Counted from the stretch's first letter, positions 35,000 through 44,154 are shown. The stretch is 64,000 nt of DNA from Persicitalea sp964500445 (GCA_964500445.1 CAZCOG010000010.1:1-64000); one strand, 5' to 3'. Numbers and translations: made by a program. Notes: generated from the sequence alone by a model not told the origin.

Positions 35000-37177
35000 A
35001 TGAGTACAGCAACCGCTACCGACACTACCCCTCCGATTCAGATGCAAGAATTCGAGTACGACAACAAGATCGTACGGAATTTCGCCATTGCCACCGTTTT
35101 ATACGGACTAGTCGGTATTCTGGTCGGGGTTCTGATCGCCTTTCAGTTGGTCTATCCGTTTCTCAACTTCGAGTTGTCCTATACTACCTTCGGACGGCTA
35201 CGTCCCCTGCACACCAACGCCGTGATTTTCGCCTTTGTCGGCAACGGCTTTTTTACGGGACTTTATTATTCGGCTCCCCGTATTCTGAAAGCCCCCATGT
35301 GGAGCCGAAAGCTGAGTTATTTCAATTTCTGGGGATGGCAGGCGATCATTCTGGCGGCGGCCATCACGCTGCCGCTCGGCCTGACTACCTCTAAGGAATA
35401 CGCTGAGCTGGAATGGCCTATCGACATAGCCATCGCGGTGGTATGGGTGGCGGCCATGATTAATCTGTTGATGACGATGGTCAATCGCCGTTCGGAGCAT
35501 ATTTACGCCGCGATCTGGTTTTACATAGCCTCGTTCATTACCGTGGCTATGCTACACGTGGTGAACAGCCTGGCTTTGCCCATTTCTTTATTCAAGAGCT
35601 ATTCGATCTACGCCGGTGTGCAGGATGCGCTGGTGCAGTGGTGGTACGGCCACAACGCGGTGGCTTTCTTCCTGACCACGCCTTACCTGGGAATGATGTA
35701 CTACTTCCTGCCCAAGGCCGCCAATCGCCCGATCTATTCTTACCGCCTTTCTATCGTCCACTTCTGGGCGTTGATTTTCCTGTATATCTGGGCCGGACCG
35801 CACCACTTGCTTTATAACGCCCTGCCCGACTGGGCGCAAACCCTCGGCGTGGTATTCTCAGTGATGCTGATTGCGCCATCCTGGGGAGGGATGATCAACG
35901 GCCTGTTCACGCTGCGCGGGGCTTGGGACAAAGTACGGGAAGATGTAGTACTTAAATTTATGGTTGTGGCCCTGACCGCTTACGGTATGGCTACTTTCGA
36001 AGGGCCCATGCTATCGCTCAAAAGCGTCAATGCGATCAGCCATTTTACGGACTGGACCATTGCTCACGTGCACGTAGGGGCACTTGGCTGGAACGGCTTC
36101 CTGACCTTTGGCATCCTATATTGGCTCATACCCCGAATCTACAATACCAGCCTGTACTCACAGAAGCTGGCCAATTTCCACTTCTGGATCGGTACGCTCG
36201 GCATCATCTTCTACGCCGTGCCCATGTACTGGGCCGGTTGGACACAAAGCTCCATGTGGCAGCAATTTACGGAAGAGGGGCTACTGAAGTACCCTAACTT
36301 TCTTGAAACGGTGATCCAATTGGTACCGCTGTACATACTGCGCGGAATTGGTGGAGTACTGTACCTAGCAGGCTTCGCTGTGATGATCTATAATCTGCTG
36401 CTGACCGCCAAAAACGGAACCCTGATTGAAACCGAAACAGCCCGTGCTCCGGCGATTCGGTCGATTTGGCACCCTAGTAAGAATGAGTACTGGCATAGCC
36501 GGATTATAGAGCGCAAGCCCGTACTCCTTAGCATTCTCGCTCTGATCGCCGTAGCCATTGGTGGGATCATTGAACTTGTTCCGACCTTCATGATCGAGTC
36601 TAACGTACCGACCATCGCGAGCGTGAAGCCTTACACGCCGCTGGAATTACAGGGCCGGGATATCTACGTACGAGAAGGTTGTTACGTGTGCCACTCTCAA
36701 ATGGTGCGCCCTTTCCGAGCCGAGATCGAGCGTTACGGCGAGTATTCTAAAGCCGGAGAGTTCGTGTATGATCACCCCTTCCAGTGGGGCAGCAAGCGCA
36801 CCGGTCCTGACCTGCACCGCGTGGGCCAAAAGTACCCTGACTCCTGGCACTACAACCACATGGAGGATCCGCGCTCGATGTCGCCAGGCTCGCTGATGCC
36901 GCCCTATCCATTCCTGCTGGATGCGCCGCTTGATACAACTACCACAGCCGCCAAAATCCGCGCTATGCAGACTTTGGGAGTACCCTACGAAGAGGGTTAC
37001 GATCAGGTGGCCAATCAGGACCTGATGAAGCAGGCTGACCAAATTAAGGCCAGTTTAAAACAGAGCGGCATCGAGACGAAATCCGACCGTGAAATCGTGG
37101 CTCTGATTTCCTACCTGCAAAGACTGGGTACCGATATAAAAAGCAATAATAACGTAGCCACTCAGTCTGGACTTTGA
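35000..37177 (+). CDS. ccoNO: cbb3 oxidase subunits I and II fused (CcoNO)
   Basis: The 725-residue protein joins CcoN and CcoO. The N-terminal part (to about 490) is the twelve-helix haem-copper subunit with histidine ligands in RPLHTN, QWWYGHNAVAFF, AGPHHLLYN and IAHVHVGALG. From about 505 the CcoO part has one anchor helix and one c-type haem site CYVCH followed by SQMVRP, with the distal Met in SPGSLMPPYPF. It is the catalytic core reducing oxygen at low concentration while pumping protons. The fusion is usual for Bacteroidota. The preceding spacer is nearly G-free. Confidence 0.95.
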   Translation: MSTATATDTTPPIQMQEFEYDNKIVRNFAIATVLYGLVGILVGVLIAFQLVYPFLNFELSYTTFGRLRPLHTNAVIFAFVGNGFFTGLYYSAPRILKAPMWSRKLSYFNFWGWQAIILAAAITLPLGLTTSKEYAELEWPIDIAIAVVWVAAMINLLMTMVNRRSEHIYAAIWFYIASFITVAMLHVVNSLALPISLFKSYSIYAGVQDALVQWWYGHNAVAFFLTTPYLGMMYYFLPKAANRPIYSYRLSIVHFWALIFLYIWAGPHHLLYNALPDWAQTLGVVFSVMLIAPSWGGMINGLFTLRGAWDKVREDVVLKFMVVALTAYGMATFEGPMLSLKSVNAISHFTDWTIAHVHVGALGWNGFLTFGILYWLIPRIYNTSLYSQKLANFHFWIGTLGIIFYAVPMYWAGWTQSSMWQQFTEEGLLKYPNFLETVIQLVPLYILRGIGGVLYLAGFAVMIYNLLLTAKNGTLIETETARAPAIRSIWHPSKNEYWHSRIIERKPVLLSILALIAVAIGGIIELVPTFMIESNVPTIASVKPYTPLELQGRDIYVREGCYVCHSQMVRPFRAEIERYGEYSKAGEFVYDHPFQWGSKRTGPDLHRVGQKYPDSWHYNHMEDPRSMSPGSLMPPYPFLLDAPLDTTTTAAKIRAMQTLGVPYEEGYDQVANQDLMKQADQIKASLKQSGIETKSDREIVALISYLQRLGTDIKSNNNVATQSGL

Positions 37178-37198
37178 ACTAATTGACAACCGATGTTT

Positions 37199-37239
37199 GA
37201 TAGTGGATAATGCTTTGCAATTCAATAAGCTCCACTATC
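37199..37239 (+). repeat. Stem-loop between ccoNO and ccoQP
   Basis: GATAGTGGA (37199-37207) and TCCACTATC (37231-37239) are perfect complements around a 23-base loop. There is no T-run, so processing or stabilisation of the mRNA is more likely than termination. Confidence 0.45.
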
Positions 37240-37267
37240 TAAAATCCAGAATCCAACCTTCAAGAAA

Positions 37268-38332
37268 ATGAAATTCAAGCATTATTTGGAAACCATAGCG
37301 GGCATCAGCATCTATCCGCTCATCTCGCTGGTCATCTTCGTGGCTTTCTTTGTGGGATTACTTTGGTACGTTTTCAAAATGAGCCGTCAGCATGAAAACA
37401 CCATGAAAGCGATTCCGCTGGACGACGGCGTCATAAAAAAAACGATATTAACCTTAGTGGGCCTTCTTGCTTTTCCTGCCGCCTTTGCCCAGGGAGCCGC
37501 GGCATCGCCCTATCAGAATGTACTTTGGTACACCGTACTTTTCGTACTGGGATGCATGATCGTGATCATGCTCATCGTGATGGCGCAGGTGATCATTCTG
37601 TACCAAAAACTAACCAACCGGAACCAACCTGCCGAAGTACGTGAGAACGCCACGCCGTTGTTCAGCCCCGGATGGTGGCAAAAGTTCGCAGGCTTCTCTA
37701 CCCCGCTCAGCAAGGAAGAAAAAATACTAATGCTGGGCCACGAGTATGACGGCATCCACGAGCTGGACAACCGTATGCCCCCCTGGCTACAATTCATGTT
37801 TGTCGCTACGGTCGTGTTTGCAATTTCTTATGGACTGTACTACCATGCCTTCGGCCTGGGAGAATTTCAGATGCAAGAATTGGAAAGTGAACTGGCAATG
37901 GCCGAAATCCAGAAAAAAGCCTACATCGAAAAAATGGGCGCGGGTATCAACGAAGAGAACGTCACGCTGCTCACCGATGGACCGCTCATCAAAGAGGGTG
38001 GCGTTATTTTCACCGAAAAATGTACGGCCTGCCATGCCGCCGACGGCGGGGGCGGCGTGGGCCCTAACTTGACGGACGACTACTGGATTCACGGCGGAGA
38101 CATTCATGACGTTTTCAAAGTGATTAAGTACGGTGTACCCGAAAAGGGCATGATTTCCTGGGAGAAACAACTTCCTCCGCAGGAAATGCAGAAAGTCGCC
38201 AGTTATATCCTGGCCTCACTACACGGCAGCAAACCGGCCAATCCCAAAGCACCTCAGGGAGAACTAAACGAAAAACCCTCCGATATACCGGAAAACCCGG
38301 TACCGCAGGCGCTCGAGGCCACCAATCAGTAA
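37268..38332 (+). CDS. ccoP: cbb3 oxidase CcoQ-CcoP fusion, one c-type haem
   Basis: The 354-residue protein begins with a CcoQ-like segment (about 1-50: a helix with FVGLLWYVFKM and a polar tail). Two further helices (about 56-77 and 86-112) follow, then the CcoP part starting at HEYDGIHELDNRMPPWL (about 158), an anchor helix and a cytochrome c domain with a single CTACH (252-256) followed by GGGGVGPNLTDDYWIHGG. Classical CcoP has two haem sites; only one is present here, as is common in Bacteroidota. It passes electrons to CcoNO. Confidence 0.92.
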   Translation: MKFKHYLETIAGISIYPLISLVIFVAFFVGLLWYVFKMSRQHENTMKAIPLDDGVIKKTILTLVGLLAFPAAFAQGAAASPYQNVLWYTVLFVLGCMIVIMLIVMAQVIILYQKLTNRNQPAEVRENATPLFSPGWWQKFAGFSTPLSKEEKILMLGHEYDGIHELDNRMPPWLQFMFVATVVFAISYGLYYHAFGLGEFQMQELESELAMAEIQKKAYIEKMGAGINEENVTLLTDGPLIKEGGVIFTEKCTACHAADGGGGVGPNLTDDYWIHGGDIHDVFKVIKYGVPEKGMISWEKQLPPQEMQKVASYILASLHGSKPANPKAPQGELNEKPSDIPENPVPQALEATNQ

Positions 38333-38430
38333 GCAGTGGGCAATAAAACGCAAACTAAATGCTCTTCATGTACTGCCGATCCTTTTTCAAATCAATAAAA
38401 GCCAATGGCTCAAATCCTGCGGCCTAGAGC

Positions 38431-39831
38431 ATGAAACCTACTCACGATACAATCGACGATTCTTTCCGCGACCACTACGATGCGGTTACGGAAGAGGGCA
38501 AACGCAACTGGTTTTATCCCCAGAAACCTTCCGGTTTTTGGCACCGCCGGCGTGTTTGGTTTTCGGTCGTGGCGCTCATGCTGTTGTTTGTGGGGCCCTT
38601 CCTTCGGGTAGACGGCCAGCCCCTGTTTCTGTTCAATATTCTGGAAAGAAAAATTATTGTTTTCGGGCTCTTTATCGGCCCACAGGACTACTGGCTATTC
38701 GGACTGGCCATGCTCTCGTTCATGGTCTTCATCGTACTGTTCACGGCAGTATTCGGACGGCTTTTTTGTGGATGGGCCTGTCCGCAAACGATATTCCTGG
38801 AAATGGTATTCCGCAAAATAGAATACCTGATCGAGGGCACGCACACGCAACAAAAACTACTCGATAAAGCGCCCTGGACGACGGATAAAATCATTAAAAA
38901 AGTGACCAAGTGGAGCATCTTCCTGCTCATTTCGTTCGTCATCGCCAACCTGCTGCTTGCTTACGTCGTGGGCGTAGATGAGTTGAAGAAAATTATTACC
39001 GAACCGCTCTCCGAACACCTGTCGCTGTTTGGTGGCGTAGTGGGTTTTACAGCGGTATTTTACTTTGTTTTTGCCTGGGCCCGCGACCAGGTCTGCACCG
39101 TGATCTGTCCTTATGGTCGCTTGCAGGGAGTATTGCTGGACCGCAACTCAATGGTCGTGGCTTATGATTACGAGCGCGGCGAACCCCGCGAGAAACTACA
39201 CAAAAATCAGGAACGCGACGCGGGCGATTGTATCAAGTGCCAGCAGTGTGTGGTAGTTTGTCCCACGGGCATCGACATCCGCAACGGTACCCAGATGGAA
39301 TGCGTCAACTGCACGGCCTGCATCGATGCCTGCGACCACATGATGGACAAAGTCGGCTTCCCGCGCGGGCTGATTCGCTATGCTTCCGAGAATTCTATCT
39401 CCGAAGGCCGCAAGAAGTTCATTACGCCCCGCGTGATCGGTTACGCCGTAGTGCTGACCCTACTTTGGAGCGCGCTGGGTTTTATGGTAGTCACTCGCAC
39501 CGACACCGAAACTACGCTCTTTCGCGCTCCCGGTACTACTTTCATTGACAATGGCGATGGAACCGTCAGCAACCTTTACACTTTTAAGATTTTTAATAAA
39601 ACCAATCACGAAATAAACCCAAAGCTGGTCCTCGAGTCGCCGCAGGGTACCATGAAATTTGCCGGAGCGCCCGATCTGACGCTCGAACCCGTCGGCCTGT
39701 CGCAGGGTAGTTTATTTGTGACTTTTTCTAAATCCAAAATCGGAAATCGCCTGACGGAGGTAAAGTTCTCGGTTTACGATGGTCGCAAAAAAATCGAAGA
39801 ATTTAAAACGACGTTCGTTGCACCGCAATAG
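38431..39831 (+). CDS. ccoG: cbb3 oxidase accessory ferredoxin CcoG (FixG/RdxA)
   Basis: The 466-residue membrane protein has five or so helices, the conserved CGWACPQTIF and CTVICPYGRLQG motifs, two [4Fe-4S] clusters from CIKCQQCVVVCPTG and CVNCTACIDACD, and a C-terminal Ig-like FixG domain. CcoG reduces Cu(II) for delivery to the oxidase. The gene continues the cco operon; 98 bases separate it from ccoQP. Confidence 0.92.
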   Translation: MKPTHDTIDDSFRDHYDAVTEEGKRNWFYPQKPSGFWHRRRVWFSVVALMLLFVGPFLRVDGQPLFLFNILERKIIVFGLFIGPQDYWLFGLAMLSFMVFIVLFTAVFGRLFCGWACPQTIFLEMVFRKIEYLIEGTHTQQKLLDKAPWTTDKIIKKVTKWSIFLLISFVIANLLLAYVVGVDELKKIITEPLSEHLSLFGGVVGFTAVFYFVFAWARDQVCTVICPYGRLQGVLLDRNSMVVAYDYERGEPREKLHKNQERDAGDCIKCQQCVVVCPTGIDIRNGTQMECVNCTACIDACDHMMDKVGFPRGLIRYASENSISEGRKKFITPRVIGYAVVLTLLWSALGFMVVTRTDTETTLFRAPGTTFIDNGDGTVSNLYTFKIFNKTNHEINPKLVLESPQGTMKFAGAPDLTLEPVGLSQGSLFVTFSKSKIGNRLTEVKFSVYDGRKKIEEFKTTFVAPQ

Positions 39832-39944
39832 TGGCTTTCAGCCATCGGCAGTTGGCTTTTGGCTTGCTTAAATGTTAAAAAGCAAAGTACGTTTCCACAC
39901 TTTTTCTAAGACCAGGACGCATAAAATTTAAATCTCATACTCAA

Positions 39945-40427
39945 ATGAAAGAGCTCACCGCCGAAAGCCGAAAGCTGATACCCAACTGGGGTACCGGAAT
40001 CACAATTCTCTACATAAGTTTTGTAGCAGGCATCCTGGGTCTGGTGACCCTGAGTATTGGCCAGCGCGTGGACCTCGTCTCGGAAAACTACTACGCGCTG
40101 GAGCTGGACTTTCAGAACAAAATAGACAAAACGCACCGTGCCAACGCCCTCGCGGAGCCGCTCCGATGGCAACTGACGGACAGCGCACTGGAAGTCCAGT
40201 TTCCAAAAGAATTTTCTCCTAAAAACCTGGCCGGAAATATCCGTTTCTACTGCCCTTCCGACAACACGAAAGACATCGGCTTCGCCATCATGCCCAATGC
40301 CGAAAACCGGCAAAGTATTCCGCTTGCCAGGCTCGAGCCGGGTCGCTACCTTCTTCAATTTGATTGGAAAAATGGAGAAACGACTTACTGGAACGAAGGA
40401 GCGGTGGTAGTGACGAATAATAAGTGA
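39945..40427 (+). CDS. fixH: FixH/CcoH family protein
   Basis: The 160-residue protein has one membrane helix (about 16-38) and the FixH hallmark LVSENYYALELDFQNKID, then a periplasmic beta domain. FixH helps assemble or stabilise cbb3 oxidase. The first codons are built from the sequence CCGAAAGCCGAAAGC, which is the inverse of words in the spacer at 39834-39866; see findings. Confidence 0.85.
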   Translation: MKELTAESRKLIPNWGTGITILYISFVAGILGLVTLSIGQRVDLVSENYYALELDFQNKIDKTHRANALAEPLRWQLTDSALEVQFPKEFSPKNLAGNIRFYCPSDNTKDIGFAIMPNAENRQSIPLARLEPGRYLLQFDWKNGETTYWNEGAVVVTNNK

Positions 40428-40485
40428 TAAAATGATATTATCCGTGTCCGAATTCAGTAAATACCCGTTTCTTTTCTCCTGAAAA

Positions 40486-41181
40486 ATGCTTCTCCTCGCC
40501 TTCACCCTCGGCCTCATGAGTAGTTTCCACTGCGTGGGAATGTGCGGGCCGATTGCGCTTGCACTGCCGATTCACCAGGGCAGTCGTTGGCGCCAGCTAA
40601 CGGGGCTTCTGGCCTACAATCTGGGACGGATTAGTACTTACGTGTTGCTGGGAGCGGGAATTGGCGCGCTGGGCGGCGTGGTGCAGTGGGTGGGGTACTT
40701 GCGTTATTTGTCCATCGCTGCCGGGGGGGCGATGTTAATTTATGTATTCTGGCCTACACATCTCGATCGTATCTTAAAAACTCCTCCTTTTTGGCAAAAG
40801 GCAATCGGAAAATTGAAAAGTACTATGGCCGCCCAGCTCCGTAGCCAGCAACTCCGAAGTTGGGTCGCATTAGGTATGCTGAATGGACTGCTTCCCTGTG
40901 GACTGGTGTACCTCGCGCTTGTTAGCTCCGTAGCCACGGGCGACGCAGGTAGCGGCGGAGCCTATATGCTCGCCTTTGGGTTGGGTACTTTGCCCGCTAT
41001 GGTGGCGGTGGGCTTTTTCAAGCAATGGTTCAGTCCGGCCCTTCGCGGGCAGATGCGCCGCCTGACCCCTATCCTGGTAGCGATTGCCGGAATTTGGCTG
41101 CTGGGTCGGGGATTATTTATTGAATTCCCTGCTCTTGCTGGTCACTCTGATCAAATTCCCCTCTGCCATTCCGGGCATTAA
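40486..41181 (+). CDS. SafE/TauE-like membrane protein of the cco operon
   Basis: The 231-residue protein has about six membrane helices and starts with the motif HCVGMCGP (15-22), whose His and Cys residues suggest metal binding. Proteins of this sulfite-exporter-like family regularly follow FixH in Bacteroidota cco operons and are thought to take part in cytochrome or metal handling. A second conserved segment is NGLLPCGLVYLAL. The substrate is unknown. It is the last gene before the hemN promoter. Confidence 0.85.
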   Translation: MLLLAFTLGLMSSFHCVGMCGPIALALPIHQGSRWRQLTGLLAYNLGRISTYVLLGAGIGALGGVVQWVGYLRYLSIAAGGAMLIYVFWPTHLDRILKTPPFWQKAIGKLKSTMAAQLRSQQLRSWVALGMLNGLLPCGLVYLALVSSVATGDAGSGGAYMLAFGLGTLPAMVAVGFFKQWFSPALRGQMRRLTPILVAIAGIWLLGRGLFIEFPALAGHSDQIPLCHSGH

Positions 41182-41343
41182 CACGAGAAGTATGGCCACC
41201 CAAAGGCGCCTTTCTTCGTCCCTTTTTTTCTTCTCTGGAAGGCGAATGATTACTACCCGAGGTAGTAACAGGTACCTATCGTTGTTGAAAACCGTAGCAG
41301 TTCCTGCGATCATAACCAGTCTAAAAATTATCAGTCTGATTTC

Positions 41344-41386
41344 TGACTTACGTCATATTCTCAATTGACGACTCCCCGTAGTTTTG
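41344..41386 (+). promoter_or_regulatory. FNR-type site plus -7 box upstream of hemN
   Basis: TGACTTACGTCA (41344-41355) is the third TGAC-N4-GTCA site. A perfect -7 box TAGTTTTG (41379-41386) begins 29.5 bases from its centre, so the site lies near -41, the class II position. The difference from the other two promoters is 22 bases, two helical turns. Confidence 0.7.
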
Positions 41387-41421
41387 GCAGTAATAACCGT
41401 CACCAGTTTATTGCCAATCAG

Positions 41422-42783
41422 ATGAACGACTTACTTCAGAAATATAATGTACCCGGCCCGCGCTACACGAGCTATCCGACCGTACCCTACTGGAACGAAA
41501 CTCCGCCCGCGCCCGAACACTGGGGCGAACTGGTCAGGAAAACCTTTTCTGCTACCAATAAAAGACACGGAATAAGCCTCTACATCCACATTCCGTTTTG
41601 CGAAAGCCTATGTACTTACTGCGGCTGCAATACACGTATCACAATCAACCACAAAGTGGAACGTCCCTACCTGGAAGCGGTACTCAAGGAATGGGAGTTA
41701 TACAAAAAAGTACTTGGCAGTGAAACACCCGTCATTCGTGAATTACACATCGGCGGCGGGACACCTACCTTTTTTAGCCCGGACCATCTGAAAGAAATGA
41801 TTTCTCGCTTACTGGAGGGTTGCCAAATCCACAAGAAGGCCGATTTCAGCTTCGAGGCGCACCCCGGCAATACCACCGACCAACACCTGCAGGCCCTTTA
41901 CGAAGTCGGATTCAGGCGTGTCAGCATTGGCGTGCAGGACTTTAACCCCGTTGTGCTGGAAATCATCAACCGGCACCAAAGCTACGAACAGGTGAAGCAC
42001 CTGACGGAAAAGGCGCGGGCCATCGGCTATACTTCGGTCAACTACGACATCGTTTATGGCCTTCCGCAGCAAAGGGTATGCTCGATGGCTCAGACCATTT
42101 TCCGGGCCATAAAGCTTCGGCCCGACCGCATCGCGTTTTACAGCTACGCTCATATACCCTGGATAAAACCCGGCCAACGCCGTTTTACAGAAAAAGATTT
42201 GCCCGATTCAATGAAGAAAATGGCGATTTACGAAACCTGTCGGAGGGCACTGGAAATGGCAGGCTATAAGGACATCGGTATGGACCACTTTGCTCTCGAA
42301 ACCGACGGGCTGTACAAAGCCTTCGCCGAAAAACGACTGCACCGCAATTTCATGGGCTACACCGACACCCAGACCGCCTTGTTGATCGGCCTCGGCACTT
42401 CGGCAATCAGCGATGCATGGTGGGGCTACGCCCAAAACGAAAAAGGCGTGGAAGCGTACTACAAAAGACTGAAAAATGAGGAGTTGCCTATTTTCAAAAG
42501 CCACGTTCTGACCGAAGAAGACCTTATTCTGCGCCGCCACATTCAGCGATTAATGTGCAATTTCGAGACTACCTGGCACAACGAAAATGAAAAGTGCAAG
42601 TCACTGTACGAAGCCATCAACCGCCTGGAAGAAATGGAGGCCGATGGGCTGGTTGAAATAAAACCCTACCACCTGCGCGTCACAACTGAGGGTCTCAACT
42701 TCGTCAGAAACGTCTGCATGGCCTTCGATGCCCGCCTTTGGGCGAAAAAGCCGCAGACGGATTTGTTCAGCTTAACGGTTTGA
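41422..42783 (+). CDS. hemN: Oxygen-independent coproporphyrinogen III oxidase HemN
   Basis: The 453-residue radical SAM enzyme begins MNDLLQKYNVPGPRYTSYPT, the usual HemN start, and has the cluster motif CESLCTYCGC, GGGTPTFF, SFEAHPG and the C-terminal HemN domain. It converts coproporphyrinogen III to protoporphyrinogen IX without oxygen, supplying haem for respiration under oxygen limitation. The frame is open to a TTG at 41365, but the -7 box at 41379-41386 lies in that extension, so the start is 41422 with a leader of about 30 bases. Confidence 0.92.
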   Translation: MNDLLQKYNVPGPRYTSYPTVPYWNETPPAPEHWGELVRKTFSATNKRHGISLYIHIPFCESLCTYCGCNTRITINHKVERPYLEAVLKEWELYKKVLGSETPVIRELHIGGGTPTFFSPDHLKEMISRLLEGCQIHKKADFSFEAHPGNTTDQHLQALYEVGFRRVSIGVQDFNPVVLEIINRHQSYEQVKHLTEKARAIGYTSVNYDIVYGLPQQRVCSMAQTIFRAIKLRPDRIAFYSYAHIPWIKPGQRRFTEKDLPDSMKKMAIYETCRRALEMAGYKDIGMDHFALETDGLYKAFAEKRLHRNFMGYTDTQTALLIGLGTSAISDAWWGYAQNEKGVEAYYKRLKNEELPIFKSHVLTEEDLILRRHIQRLMCNFETTWHNENEKCKSLYEAINRLEEMEADGLVEIKPYHLRVTTEGLNFVRNVCMAFDARLWAKKPQTDLFSLTV

Positions 42784-42785
42784 AA

Positions 42786-42873
42786 AGAAGAGGAAAGGAA
42801 ATGGGAGAAAAGGAAACAAACCCGCTGTCGCCAATCAGCGCGGGCTAACCAATCCTTTCTTCCTCCGTTCTCC
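42786..42873 (+). repeat. Imperfect dyad after hemN
   Basis: A purine-rich left part (GAAGAGGAAAGGAAATGGG) and a pyrimidine-rich right part (CCTTTCTTCCTCCGTTCTCC) are partly complementary around a GC-rich inner hairpin (CCCGCTG and CAGCGCGGG). It could terminate or process the hemN transcript before the kinase gene. Confidence 0.3.
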
Positions 42874-42887
42874 TAAAAAAAAGCGTT

Positions 42888-44144
42888 ATGTTCGCATTAT
42901 ATAGTAAACATACTGAAGAAATAATGCGGCATATCGAAATGCTCAATGCGCTCTTCAAGTACGCAACGGAGGGCATTGTGGTCGTAAATGGAGAGGGAAC
43001 GATCGCTATGGTCAACCCGACGGCGAAGCGACTTTTTGACTACCGGGAGGAGGACTTGGTAGGTAACAAAATAGAACTTCTGGTGCCGATTCCCATGGCG
43101 AACCATCATGTGCAGTTGCGTGACAACTACATGAAAGAACCGCGCGCGCGTGGCATGGGCCATAACCGCGATCTTTTTGGCCGCAAAAGCGACGGCACTG
43201 AATTCCCGGTAGAAGTGAGTCTCAGCCCTTTTTCTACTAGTGAAGGTGATTTTGTAGTGGCGTTTGTGGTCGATATTACGGAGCGGAAAAGGCAGGAGAG
43301 CGCAATTCTGGCGGCCAATAGCGAAATTCAAAAATTGAATACCGAACTGGAAACGCGGGTCGAGCAGCGCACCCGAGAATTAGCCGAAACGCTGCTTAAA
43401 TTAGAAGATTCGCAAATGGAAGCAATTCGAGCATTGGAAAAAGAGCGCGAACTCAACGATATGAAAAGCCAGTTCGTGACTATCGCATCGCACGAGTTCC
43501 GGACACCGCTGGCAACTATTCTGTCGTCGGCTTCGCTCATTGGACGATATGTAAATACAGAAGAGGACGAGAAACGCCAGAAGCACGTCCAGCGTATAAA
43601 GTCAGCGGTGAACAATTTGACCGAGATCTTAAACGATTTTCTTTCCATTGGAAAGCTCGAAGAGGGTCACATGCGCAGCGTCCCGGTGCAAGTGGACCTG
43701 CCCATCCTTTGTCAGGAATTGATGGAAGAAATGAAGGGTATCTGCAAATCAGGCCAATGCATTCATTACCAGCACCAGGGACCTACCGAAGCCTGGCTCG
43801 ACCAACATTTGGTGCATAATATCCTGATCAACCTGCTCAGCAATGCTATAAAGTACTCAGCCCCACAGTCCGAAATTCAGTTGCATACCCGCACAGAGAA
43901 AAGTAGTGCCTTATTTACTATTAAAGATCAGGGGATCGGTATTCCTGAGAATGACCAGCCGCACATTTTCGATCGTTTTTTCCGCGCTCAGAATGCCGGG
44001 AATGCCCAGGGAACTGGTCTGGGACTTAATATTGTCAAGAAATACATCGACCTGATGGGCGGTGAAATTTCGTTTGAAAGTACCCCTGACACGGGAACAA
44101 CTTTTTTCGTCAAACTACCCAGCCACTCGCCTGCCGACGCCTGA
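42888..44144 (+). CDS. PAS-domain sensor histidine kinase
   Basis: The 418-residue protein has no membrane segment. A PAS domain (about 16-130) is followed by a coiled coil (about 131-190), the phospho-acceptor helix SHEFRTPLATI (His202) and an ATPase domain with NLLSNAIKYS, DQGIGIP and GTGLGLNIVKKYI. In the PAS domain His73/His74 lie where FixL has its haem-binding histidine, in the frame HHVQLRDNYMKEPRARGMG, but the same pattern also occurs in haem-free PAS domains. Its partner is the response regulator ten bases downstream. Position next to cbb3 and hemN genes suggests sensing of oxygen or redox state; this is inferred. Confidence 0.85.
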   Translation: MFALYSKHTEEIMRHIEMLNALFKYATEGIVVVNGEGTIAMVNPTAKRLFDYREEDLVGNKIELLVPIPMANHHVQLRDNYMKEPRARGMGHNRDLFGRKSDGTEFPVEVSLSPFSTSEGDFVVAFVVDITERKRQESAILAANSEIQKLNTELETRVEQRTRELAETLLKLEDSQMEAIRALEKERELNDMKSQFVTIASHEFRTPLATILSSASLIGRYVNTEEDEKRQKHVQRIKSAVNNLTEILNDFLSIGKLEEGHMRSVPVQVDLPILCQELMEEMKGICKSGQCIHYQHQGPTEAWLDQHLVHNILINLLSNAIKYSAPQSEIQLHTRTEKSSALFTIKDQGIGIPENDQPHIFDRFFRAQNAGNAQGTGLGLNIVKKYIDLMGGEISFESTPDTGTTFFVKLPSHSPADA

Positions 44145-44154
44145 TTTTGCCGCT

